A stretch of DNA of 20,295 nt from Clostridiales bacterium (GCA_003486785.1 DNFZ01000074.1:1-20295), one strand, 5' to 3'. Shown: positions 8,251 through 14,516, counted from the stretch's first letter. Notes: a model not told the origin generated them from the sequence alone. Numbers and translations: made by a program.

Positions 8251-8667
8251 TTAACCTACCTTCATCGTGCTTGTCGCGGTGATATGATAGGCTCCCCCCG
8301 GCGCTAAAAACGCGGTCAGCGGTGTCAGCGTCGGCAGATTATACTCCATGGTGACAGTAAGGTCTCCATCCTTGAAGTTGGAAGGATTGGAGTACGTTAT
8401 CGTCACCGTCAGCGGGTTTTTCATATAATCTGGCTTTGCGTTGGCAATGGTAGTATTCACCGCCGTCGTGCTGGCGGCCTTGGTGGTTGCGACGATGCCT
8501 GCGCGCGTTGCTTCACGCGTGATCGTGTCCATCACCTGCCGCGTCGCGGCAAGCCAACCCATCTCCAGCATGCCGCAGATCAAAAGCAGCACAAGCGGGA
8601 GTGTGATGGCCATCTCTACCATCGATTGCCCGCTCTCGCGGCGTTTTTTGAGAAAAGATGTCTTCAA
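8251..8667 (-). CDS. tadE: TadE-like minor pseudopilin
   Basis: The 138-residue protein has a basic N-terminus and then the TadE motif GQSMVEMAITLPLVLLL (about residues 13-29), followed by a hydrophobic helix and a beta-rich C-terminal domain of about 95 residues. TadE/TadF proteins are pseudopilins processed by the TadV-type peptidase and needed for pilus assembly. The start codon is TTG at 8667: GGAGG lies 8 nt upstream (8676-8680), no in-frame ATG occurs before the conserved motif, and the next Met would remove it. The 378-nt region upstream, toward the pilin genes, is highly structured. Confidence 0.9.
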   Translation of the reverse strand: MKTSFLKKRRESGQSMVEMAITLPLVLLLICGMLEMGWLAATRQVMDTITREATRAGIVATTKAASTTAVNTTIANAKPDYMKNPLTVTITYSNPSNFKDGDLTVTMEYNLPTLTPLTAFLAPGGAYHITATSTMKVG

Positions 8668-9045
8668 GCGTATTTCCTCCAGCCTTCCGGCGTGCAGATT
8701 GCGCTCTTTTGTATTTCTCTTTCAACAAGAGCTCTTTCCGTTGAAACAGAGATACCAAAGACACGCGCAAACAATAAACGAATGCCGGAATAAGAGCGGC
8801 CGCTTCATTCTTGGTCGCTCTCATTCCGGAAATCTGACCGGAGCTCACGCACGGCGTTCAGATGCCCTGTTTGCCGTACGATGATAGTACCGGGTTGACT
8901 TAGGGGTTCTCGCGCTTGAGAAAGAGGATGCACAACGTCACCTAAACAAGCCGTTTGGAACGACCCGGGCGAAAGGCGAAGTATCTTTTGAGTTTCTTTG
9001 CTGGAAGGCGTGCACCGCGTCGGTTCGACTTGAACACGCCGCGAA
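8668..9045 (-). other. Structured non-coding stretch between the pilin genes and tadE
   Basis: No convincing gene is seen; an 82-codon frame from 9053 lacks a ribosome site and any recognisable motif. The stretch holds three hairpins. (a) 8848-8855 pairs with 8873-8880 (8 bp). (b) 8785-8798 pairs with 8816-8829 (14 bp, 17-nt loop). (c) 8716-8726 pairs with 8740-8752 (about 11 bp with a 2-nt bulge), enclosing a second dyad AAGAGCTCTT (8727-8736). Stems (a) and (b) each contain one position that is an A-C mismatch in plus-strand RNA but a G-U wobble in minus-strand RNA, so they are built for the operon transcript. Likely roles are mRNA processing, 3' protection of the pilin message, or partial attenuation. 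Confidence 0.65.
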
Positions 9046-9198
9046 TCAATCAAACAACTCGCTTGCCTTCGTAAAAAACGCGGAAGCGTTCGTACCGATC
9101 AGCTGTAACCCGCCGATCACGACGAGCGCAACAAGCATGATGATCAGGCCGTATTCGACGACGCCTTGCCCTTGTTCATTCGAAAAGAAATGTCCCAT
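9046..9198 (-). CDS. flp: Flp family type IVb pilin, second copy
   Basis: This 50-codon gene starts with ATG 9198 and stops with TGA 9046-9048. The product is a short basic/polar leader ending in Gly10, then QGVVEYGLIIMLVALVVIGG and a short polar tail. Gly10 followed by Glu and Tyr at +5 and +6 is the Flp prepilin cleavage signature, so the TadV peptidase should cut after Gly10 and leave a mature pilin of 40 residues. It is 28/50 identical to the neighbouring pilin, pointing to a tandem duplication. The ribosome site is weaker (GAGG about 10 nt upstream) than that of the first copy. It lies 45 nt downstream of the first copy. Confidence 0.93.
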   Translation of the reverse strand: MGHFFSNEQGQGVVEYGLIIMLVALVVIGGLQLIGTNASAFFTKASELFD

Positions 9199-9243
9199 CG
9201 TTCTGCATCCTCAATCCGCAACGCTTTTGCACAGAGTCAGGTT

Positions 9244-9396
9244 TTATTGGAGTTCGTCTGCAATACCCGTGAAGATGCCCGACGCACGCGTTCCGATCAG
9301 CGTAATCGCGCCGATGACCACAACAGCGATGAGCGCGATGATCAGACCGTACTCCACCATACCCTGGCCTTCCTCGTTCATAAGGAATTTTTTCAT
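9244..9396 (-). CDS. flp: Flp family type IVb pilin, first copy
   Basis: This 50-codon gene starts with ATG 9396 and stops with TAA 9244-9246. After a short leader ending in Gly10 comes QGMVEYGLIIALIAVVVIGA and a 20-residue tail ending ADELQ. Glu and Tyr at +5/+6 after Gly10 match the Flp prepilin cleavage site. A very strong ribosome site (AAAGGAGG, core 9406-9410) lies 9 nt upstream, fitting the major pilin. Structural subunits of Tad pili are normally made in large excess. The gene sits between tadV and the second pilin; the 200-nt gap to tadV contains palindromes but no gene I can support. Confidence 0.95.
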   Translation of the reverse strand: MKKFLMNEEGQGMVEYGLIIALIAVVVIGAITLIGTRASGIFTGIADELQ

Positions 9397-9503
9397 AATA
9401 TAGATCCTCCTTTCTCCGAGATTCTTCGCAATCTTTCCGCGAGATGTGTCTCGTAATCAAGTTCTGGTCACGTTCCACACAGGCTTTCTACTGCGAAATA
9501 TCT

Positions 9504-9528
9504 GCGATGGCCATCGCCGTTGGCGGCG
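9504..9528 (-). other. Overlapping palindromes upstream of the pilin genes
   Basis: A perfect 14-bp palindrome GCGATGGCCATCGC (9504-9517) overlaps a second dyad CGCCG-TTGG-CGGCG (9515-9528), so only one of the two can form at a time. They lie about 110 nt before the first pilin ATG, in the gap after tadV. They could be an operator or an RNA processing site; no promoter hexamers are clearly placed around them. Confidence 0.3.
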
Positions 9529-9596
9529 AATCCATCGTGGTTGTCCCATGCCCAATCGGTTTTGTCGCCCTTCTTGCATAACGTGCTTTGTGTCTT

Positions 9597-10223
9597 TTAG
9601 ATGAGTATGATCGATACCGCAACCAGCGCGAGCGCAAGAAACGGCCCCATCGGGATCATTGTCTTGAGCATCTGCGGCAACGGCATGCGATGATCGAGTA
9701 TCGCATAGAGCAGCACCAGCGCACCCATACAGGCGATTGCGTAGAGACTCCCCGTGAGCCCCAGCGCAAACCCCATCGCGGCGGCAAGCTTTACATCTCC
9801 CGCGCCGACTTTTTTGCCGAACAGCGCGGGTAGAAAGAAGATGACGAAGCACACCGCAAATCCGAGCAGCGACTGCCAGATTTGAAAACGAATCGCTCCC
9901 GTCAGCCCGAACACCGCTGCGAGCGCTAAGATCGCCAGCACCAGCTCGTTAGGAATGACGCGGTGCTTTGCGTCGGTATAAAATACGCAAGCCGCACTCA
10001 ACAGGAGCAGCATCAGATACAATCCCCGAAATGACACCCCGGCACGCCAGCCGATCACGCCGCCGATAACGCTCATGCCGGCAAGCATCATCCAGAAATG
10101 TTTCCGCTCCATGCCTGGCGCAAACCCGCGCTGCTTGAGCAGCAATCCGCTGATGAGCCGGGCGGGAATCGCCAAGCCTGCGCCACTCGCAGCGCCGCAG
10201 ATTACCGGCAGCAAGTCCAGCAT
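9597..10223 (-). CDS. tadV: Tad prepilin peptidase TadV/CpaA (A24 family)
   Basis: This 208-residue polytopic membrane protein is an aspartyl prepilin peptidase. The two catalytic aspartates are visible: Asp84 in FYTDAKHRVIPNEL and Asp143 in the GxGD motif (VGAGDVKLAAAMG). It should cleave the leader peptides of both Flp pilins and of the TadE/TadG pseudopilins. It lacks the N-terminal methylase domain of long PilD-type enzymes, as usual for TadV. GAGGGGAG lies about 6 nt before the ATG at 10223. It is the first gene after the riboswitch, terminator and repeat-containing leader, so its transcription depends on read-through of that leader. Confidence 0.93.
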   Translation of the reverse strand: MLDLLPVICGAASGAGLAIPARLISGLLLKQRGFAPGMERKHFWMMLAGMSVIGGVIGWRAGVSFRGLYLMLLLLSAACVFYTDAKHRVIPNELVLAILALAAVFGLTGAIRFQIWQSLLGFAVCFVIFFLPALFGKKVGAGDVKLAAAMGFALGLTGSLYAIACMGALVLLYAILDHRMPLPQMLKTMIPMGPFLALALVAVSIILI

Positions 10224-10260
10224 GTTTGTCTCCCCTCAACCATAAATAGTCGTTTGATTT

Positions 10261-10349
10261 CCATCTGTATCCGTCTATATCCATCTATATCCGTCTATTT
10301 CCATCTGTATCCGTCTACGTCTATATCTATCTATATCCGGCTATATCTG
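10261..10349 (-). repeat. 10-bp/20-bp tandem repeat array in the tadV leader
   Basis: On the plus strand, units of the form CC(A/G)TCT(A/G)TAT follow each other exactly every 10 bp from 10261 to 10320. Even and odd units alternate (CCATCT.TAT then CCGTCTAT.T), giving a 20-bp higher-order repeat in three copies. Degenerate CTATAT units continue to 10349. The array lies between the riboswitch terminator and the tadV ribosome site, so it is transcribed only when the terminator is read through. It could vary in copy number by slippage. Function unknown. Confidence 0.85.
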
Positions 10350-10360
10350 TTTCAGATGTT

Positions 10361-10403
10361 CTAAAAAAATAACGGCTCAAAATCCCGCTGAAATTGAACC
10401 GCC
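10361..10403 (-). terminator. Intrinsic terminator, expression platform of the c-di-GMP riboswitch
   Basis: On the minus strand CGGTTCAA (10401-10394) pairs with TTGAGCCG (10380-10373), with one U-G wobble and extendable by two G-U pairs. The loop is 13 nt and the stem is followed directly by TTATTTTTTTAG. This is a classic Rho-independent terminator placed 54 nt after the aptamer and about 140 nt before the tadV ATG. Its 5' arm can alternatively pair with the 3' strand of aptamer stem P1. Confidence 0.85.
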
Positions 10404-10456
10404 GCGTTTAAATAACACAAGTAAGCCATCCATCCGGCCATTGTGTGTAACGTGAG

Positions 10457-10558
10457 TTCTTCAATCGGTAGCTGGCTGCCGTTGGCAGTATCCTGCCGGT
10501 AGGCCCTATAGCTTTGCGACACCCGCTTTGGCGGGATATGCCTCTTGCGTGGGAAGAA
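10457..10558 (-). promoter_or_regulatory. Cyclic di-GMP-I (GEMM-I) riboswitch aptamer ahead of the Tad operon
   Basis: Read on the minus strand, this 102-nt element matches the c-di-GMP-I aptamer in order and spacing. It shows closing stem P1 (UUCUUC 10558-10553 with GAAGAA 10462-10457), CACGCA, GAGGCAUAUCC, a hairpin CCCGC-CAAA-GCGGG, the hallmark GUCGCAAAGCUAUAGGG, a second hairpin GGCAG-GAUA-CUGCC, and the closing GGCAGCCAGCUACCG. The family (Rfam RF01051) binds c-di-GMP in the junction of the two arms. The CAAA loop is unusual because a GNRA tetraloop normally docks into the other arm. A terminator follows, so control is expected at transcription elongation of the whole Tad locus. The call rests on manual motif alignment with the Vibrio Vc2 type aptamer; a covariance search was not possible here. 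Confidence 0.88.
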
Positions 10559-10674
10559 TCGCACTTGATATGAAACTATCAAAGAACGCGTCGTTCCAGT
10601 TCTGTCGGGATCAGTTTTCTGCGTCCCTTATCGCCAGTCTTGCGTAATCGTTTTCGTAAAACTTCTTTTTCAAC

Positions 10675-10784
10675 ACTCCGGTTGCTTCGGCGGCTCAGAG
10701 CCTTGCCCATGCCATCTGATCTGCTTGCCGCTCACATCGCCTTCGCGCCGCCGCTGTCACGTCGGGCACGTATTGAACCGGAGT
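10675..10784 (-). other. Structured segment in the upstream leader
   Basis: A perfect 9-bp inverted repeat (10675-10683 with 10776-10784, ACTCCGGTT/AACCGGAGT) encloses a perfect 7-bp one (10688-10694 with 10747-10753, CGGCGGC/GCCGCCG) and a small ACGT dyad. This describes a folded domain of about 110 nt in the leader between the promoter and the riboswitch. I do not recognise it as a known RNA family. A 43-codon frame (10579-10710) runs out of it but lacks a ribosome site. Confidence 0.45.
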
Positions 10785-10949
10785 AGTTCTTTTAATCTGC
10801 GTGTATTATCTCTTCTTCGCTTATCTTAGCCGATACAATGGATGATTGCATAAAAAATCGTAAAAATTCATGAATGATTCACAGTTTTCTTTACGGAGAA
10901 ATGGCCCGTTCCATCGTCTCTGAATAATTCGTTTCTGGAACTATAAATA

Positions 10950-10978
10950 AAAATATCAAAGAAAACAACTGCTGTCAA
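10950..10978 (-). promoter_or_regulatory. Sigma-A-type promoter of the Tad operon leader
   Basis: On the minus strand a perfect TTGACA (10973-10978) is followed after 17 nt by TATTTT (10950-10955, four of six). The surroundings are AT-rich. Transcription would start near 10943 and give about 385 nt before the aptamer and about 720 nt before tadV. No better promoter is visible closer to the aptamer. Confidence 0.6.
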
Positions 10979-11230
10979 GCAATTATGTACGCAATGCTGG
11001 CGTAAATCTTTGTTACATGGTAATTATTAGCGGTTTTTTGCTATCTTTTTCAAGAATAGTGCTACATACAGGGCTAATAATCTTACTTCATTCTATCACA
11101 TCAAAATACTCTTTGTAATACTTTTTGCCGTTCATTGTAAGATTTTCCTCTTTGCCGCCTGTTGCTTCGGGGTGTGCGAAACTGCGCAGTACTATTTATT
11201 CATGCAGTTATTCGGCCACCCCGCTATGGT
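10979..11230. other. AT-rich intergenic stretch with a 9-bp inverted repeat
   Basis: Between the stop of the NlpC/P60 gene and the Tad promoter I see no gene. ATTATTAGC (11023-11031) and GCTAATAAT (11073-11081) form a perfect 9-bp inverted repeat around 41 nt that contain a further imperfect stem. A short dyad CCGCTA-TGGTC-TAGCGG (11221-11237) straddles the stop codon of the NlpC/P60 gene. Neither has a good U-tract on the minus strand. Confidence 0.4.
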
Positions 11231-13195
11231 CTAGCGGAAGAGAACCGGGCGTCGTATATACCGAAAGCCTGTACTCCAGCCATCCGTCACGACAACGCCG
11301 TTCTGCAAAGAGGAGCAGTGCGCAACCAGATAATTCCCATCGTCACCCACCGCAACGATGATTCCGACATGGTTAAACTGCTCGGTGCCCGGCACGTTGT
11401 AGAAGGCAAGATCGCCGGGACGCCCCTCGTCCCATCCGATTGCGCTGGAGTTTGCCCACTGCATGCTTGAGCCATTGCCGATCGCGCGCATAGCCGCCGC
11501 TTCTCCGGTCGCGTTGACAAACACCCAGCTGACGTATCCGCTGCAATCCAGTCCTTTCTTGTGTACGGCTCCCGCGTCCTGGGCTTCGCTGAGCGGATCG
11601 CCATCCCCCCAGGCTTCGTTCCAGCCGAGTCGATTGTATTTGCCGCCCCAAACATAGGACACTTTCCCCACGAGCGACAGCGCCGTCTCCACCACCTCTT
11701 TGCGGGCGATGTTGATGTCCTCCGGCAGTGCTGAAAGCAGCGCCTGAAGGTTCTCCTCCGAAGCCTCTTCGAAAGCCGCGCTTCCCGTTATGGAAGCGAA
11801 CGTGCGCTGAAACTCGGGCTGCATGAGCTCATACAGGAAGGTTTTTCGCTTCGCACTCATGCCGTATGCATCCGCCATATCCTCATAGGACCTTGCGTTG
11901 AGCAATACGTTTGCTACGCCGTCCAGACGGAAGACCTCGATCTGATTCATGTCCCAAAACACGCTGTCGAGCTGATGCAGCGGAATGGAGCGCAGCAGCT
12001 CGGCATCCAAAGGACGATCCTCACTGGCCACATATCTCGCCAAAAACGTCGCCAGCACATCGGGCCAGTTGGTTACCTTGGCTTCAAGCGTCTGCTGCAC
12101 GTCCTTGGTTGAAGAAGACACATCCGTATCATTCTCCGCCGATACCGCGGCGAGGATACGAGCCTCCGCGTTTTCCGCAAGCACTTTGTCCACCTTTTGC
12201 CGATATGCCTCGTTCAAAGCCGCAACCCGTTCACTCAGCTCAGACCCTGCCGCAGCGCGATATGCTAAAAGGATTTCATAACGCTCTGCGCTGCTGCCGG
12301 AAGGCGCACCCGCCCGCTCCTGCAGGGCGGGATCTGTCTCCTCGCCTTGCACCGTAATTGTTCGCGTCAGCGTGATGAGCTTCCCTTCCTGAAACGCGCC
12401 ATAGATCACCTGATAGGTTCCCGCAGTATCCGCGCGGAACCCGCCGTTGTCGACTACCCATACTGCCACGGGCTGGCCAAATTCCGTCTGCGCGCTCACA
12501 CCGTCGAGCAGGGCAAATCCTTCCTGCTTCTGCCGGATCGTGATCGCCGCCGCCATGATGCGCACCTTGCCCGGCGCGCCATCCGGCACGGGGACCGGCG
12601 TCGGGGTCGCCGCGCCCGCATCCGCTTGTTCACCGAGCGAGAGCGTGATCTTGGCGGAAACGTCCCGCACCATTTCAAACGCGCTGCCATCGCCCGGCAG
12701 ATAGCCCGAGAGTGCAGCCGTAACGCGATATGTATGCCCGGCCGGCAGCAACCAGGATACAAGCCCGTCGATACCGGTCATCCCGCTAAAGAGCAGAGAC
12801 TCATCCTGATAGAGCGATACGCGCGCGCCGGTGAGCCCCGTAGCGGTTTGATCCTGCACGAATATGGTCAGGCGATGCGTCTGCGGCGTTTGCGATGGCT
12901 GCGGGGTGGCGTCGCTGCCGCTCAATGCCGGCGATGTCGTCTCAGCAGCGGACGACTGTGCGGGCACGGGGGTCGGCGCTATCTCAGGCGCAGGCGTCGC
13001 GCTGGTCGGCGTCGCGTCGTGCTCGGGCGCGCTCGTTTGCTCCGGCGTCGATCCCGTCTGTTCGCTGTAGAGGTCGCTCTCAAGAGAATAATCCAGCGCG
13101 CTCACCGTCTCGCCTAAGCAGCCAAACTGCGCCAGCATCAGCGCGGCGATGAGCAGGGCGATTGTGTATTGTCTGGTTTTGCGCGCGATTTGCAT
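11231..13195 (-). CDS. Secreted multidomain NlpC/P60 cell-wall hydrolase
   Basis: The 654-residue protein has a signal peptide (basic start, hydrophobic 10-24, Cys26 in a poor lipobox, so lipidation is doubtful) and a Thr/Pro/Ser-rich linker (about 45-105). A carboxypeptidase-regulatory-like beta domain follows (about 107-185), then a bacterial Ig-like domain (about 215-285, DNGGFRADTAGTYQVIYG). After an alpha-helical region (about 300-490) comes a C-terminal NlpC/P60 domain. Catalytic residues visible are Cys551 in KGLDCSGYVSW, His609 in FNHVGIIVA and His626 in YLVAHCSS. Such enzymes cut peptide bonds in peptidoglycan stem peptides. The ATG at 13195 follows AAAGGA at a rather long spacing. 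It lies 125 nt downstream of the signal peptidase gene in the same direction. A role in making room for envelope machinery is only inference. Confidence 0.88.
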   Translation of the reverse strand: MQIARKTRQYTIALLIAALMLAQFGCLGETVSALDYSLESDLYSEQTGSTPEQTSAPEHDATPTSATPAPEIAPTPVPAQSSAAETTSPALSGSDATPQPSQTPQTHRLTIFVQDQTATGLTGARVSLYQDESLLFSGMTGIDGLVSWLLPAGHTYRVTAALSGYLPGDGSAFEMVRDVSAKITLSLGEQADAGAATPTPVPVPDGAPGKVRIMAAAITIRQKQEGFALLDGVSAQTEFGQPVAVWVVDNGGFRADTAGTYQVIYGAFQEGKLITLTRTITVQGEETDPALQERAGAPSGSSAERYEILLAYRAAAGSELSERVAALNEAYRQKVDKVLAENAEARILAAVSAENDTDVSSSTKDVQQTLEAKVTNWPDVLATFLARYVASEDRPLDAELLRSIPLHQLDSVFWDMNQIEVFRLDGVANVLLNARSYEDMADAYGMSAKRKTFLYELMQPEFQRTFASITGSAAFEEASEENLQALLSALPEDINIARKEVVETALSLVGKVSYVWGGKYNRLGWNEAWGDGDPLSEAQDAGAVHKKGLDCSGYVSWVFVNATGEAAAMRAIGNGSSMQWANSSAIGWDEGRPGDLAFYNVPGTEQFNHVGIIVAVGDDGNYLVAHCSSLQNGVVVTDGWSTGFRYIRRPVLFR

Positions 13196-13320
13196 GCTTT
13201 CTGATGATCCTTTGATGATTGCTACAAGAAATTTGAACCGATTGTATTGATCGCTTTTGTTTGATTCCTCGATCGCTATTGCGTGAACTGCAAATCCATC
13301 TGATTCTATGGCTTGTATTT

Positions 13321-13896
13321 TTAAGATGCGGGCGCGATATCACGCAGCATTCTCGTCACCACGCCGCGGACGGACGAGAGAGGAATTTGGCCGACGCGCA
13401 CATCCCGGCTGTCGATCGACTCCGCGCGGCGGTCGCCAAGGACGAAGATCTTCCCGTTTTCCACCGTGATCGCCTGCATGGCGCTATTGCCCAGCGGGTC
13501 GATCGAAAGATACGTTTCTTCCAGCAGCATGCCGTTTCGCAGCACGCGCCCGTCCTGCATGACCGCAACGGTATCGCCCGGAAGGCCGATCACGCGCTTG
13601 ATCACGAGGCCGTATGTCTCGCCGGCATCAAACAGAATCAGGTCGCCATGGGTCGCCTCGACAAACCCCATATAAAACACCCGGTCGCCCGCGAACAGCG
13701 TAGGCGCCATCGACGTTCCGACTACGGTATACTGCCTAAGATACAGCAGCGCAAGCACCGTCAGCAAAAGAACAAACACGCATCCGCGCAGCAGGGCTAC
13801 CGCAACGGAGCCGCCCTTTCGCGTGTGCGCCGCTCTTTCATATGCCCAGTATTCCGACGAGGCATCGTCCGGAGCGTTTCTGGTGGAATACCGCAT
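13321..13896 (-). CDS. lepB: Type I signal peptidase
   Basis: The 191-residue protein has a cytoplasmic N-terminus of about 32 residues, one transmembrane helix (about 33-54) and an extracytoplasmic catalytic domain. The Ser/Lys dyad is visible: Ser62 in GTSMAPTL (box B) and Lys100 in VIKRVIGLPGDTV (box D). GDRRAESIDSR (154-164) is box E. It removes signal peptides of exported proteins at the membrane; it would not process Flp prepilins, which need the A24 peptidase. AGAGGG lies about 8 nt before ATG 13896. A strong promoter lies 133 nt upstream, so lepB and possibly the NlpC/P60 gene form one unit. Confidence 0.95.
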   Translation of the reverse strand: MRYSTRNAPDDASSEYWAYERAAHTRKGGSVAVALLRGCVFVLLLTVLALLYLRQYTVVGTSMAPTLFAGDRVFYMGFVEATHGDLILFDAGETYGLVIKRVIGLPGDTVAVMQDGRVLRNGMLLEETYLSIDPLGNSAMQAITVENGKIFVLGDRRAESIDSRDVRVGQIPLSSVRGVVTRMLRDIAPAS

Positions 13897-14240
13897 GTAT
13901 CAGCCCTCTGCTCCGCCCCCGCGCATCTCCGCCGGGTTGTAGCGATAAAAATCCAAAAGAATACGCAATTCATCCGTGCGGGTTTCACGATATCAACGCC
14001 GCATGCTGAAATCCGTTACATGCTAACTCGAAATGATTGTAGTATCGTGCATAACAGCATGTCAATATGCACCCTGCATCCATATGGCCCGAAACAGGTG
14101 TTTTTTACGCAACTGCACATGAATTTAAAGTTCGTTCACACAATTTTGCCGCTTAAAGAGGCGATGTGCCGTTCCTCCGTCCGATCTGCAGCTGCGCGCT
14201 GTGCTAGATCACTTGCATCGCGCAGAAGATGCGCATCGAT
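13897..14240. other. Intergenic region with the lepB promoter
   Basis: This 344-nt stretch contains the lepB promoter and leader on the minus strand. A small hairpin GCGCA-TCTTC-TGCGC follows just after the GNAT stop without a U-tract. Long plus-strand open frames cross it but are shadows of lepB and neighbouring genes; no further gene is supported. Confidence 0.5.
14036..14065 (-). promoter_or_regulatory. Promoter of lepB
   Basis: On the minus strand TTGACA (14060-14065) is followed after 18 nt by TACAAT (14036-14041, five of six). The expected start is near 14029, leaving a leader of about 130 nt to the lepB ATG. This is one of the clearest sigma-A-type promoters in the window. Confidence 0.75.
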
Positions 14241-14516
14241 TCACGCGATGATGTCCGCATATGCCGCGCGGTGTCTCTCAAGCCAAACATCGGCATAGGA
14301 GCAGGATGCGGTGGCTTTGAGCCCCTGCCTGCGCAGCTCATCTGCGAGCGCCTCCATCAGCGCCCCCGCAACGCCATGGCCGCGCAGCGCGGGGCTGACA
14401 TAGGTGTGGTTGATGTCTACGATTCCGTCCCGAACAAACGCATATGTCGCCTCCGCCATGACTTCCTGCCGCTCGTTGAGGCTGTATACCCGGCCTTCGG
14501 AGATTTGAAATTCCAT
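14241..14516 (-). CDS. Small GNAT-family N-acetyltransferase (Acetyltransf_CG type)
   Basis: The 91-residue product is of the short single-domain GNAT type (PF14542-like, YjdJ group). Typical are GIVDINHTYVSPALRGHGVAGALMEALADELRRQGLK, where the VSP..RG.G.A..L pattern is the acetyl-CoA phosphate-binding loop, and the C-terminal CSYADVWLERH. Substrate is unknown; this group is often of undefined function. ATG 14516 is preceded by AGGAG at 7 nt (14524-14528); an upstream in-frame extension has no ribosome site and runs into the promoter. It stands alone after the transketolase terminator. Confidence 0.85.
   Translation of the reverse strand: MEFQISEGRVYSLNERQEVMAEATYAFVRDGIVDINHTYVSPALRGHGVAGALMEALADELRRQGLKATASCSYADVWLERHRAAYADIIA

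Noticed and set aside
8805..9053. 82-codon minus-strand frame after the second pilin
   Set aside because: TTG start overlapping the pilin stop, no ribosome site, no motif, and it covers the conserved-looking hairpins.
9457..9852. 131-codon minus-strand frame overlapping tadV
   Set aside because: It is an out-of-frame shadow of tadV with Arg/Cys-rich composition and no domain.
10361..10582. 73-codon minus-strand frame (begins with TTG, ends in FEPLFF) in the Tad leader
   Set aside because: It runs straight through the riboswitch aptamer and terminator stem and has no ribosome site; the RNA element explains the sequence better.
13261..14298. 345-codon plus-strand open frame
   Set aside because: It lies opposite lepB and across its promoter, is rich in His/Arg/Gln as expected for a shadow frame in GC-rich DNA, and has no recognisable domain.
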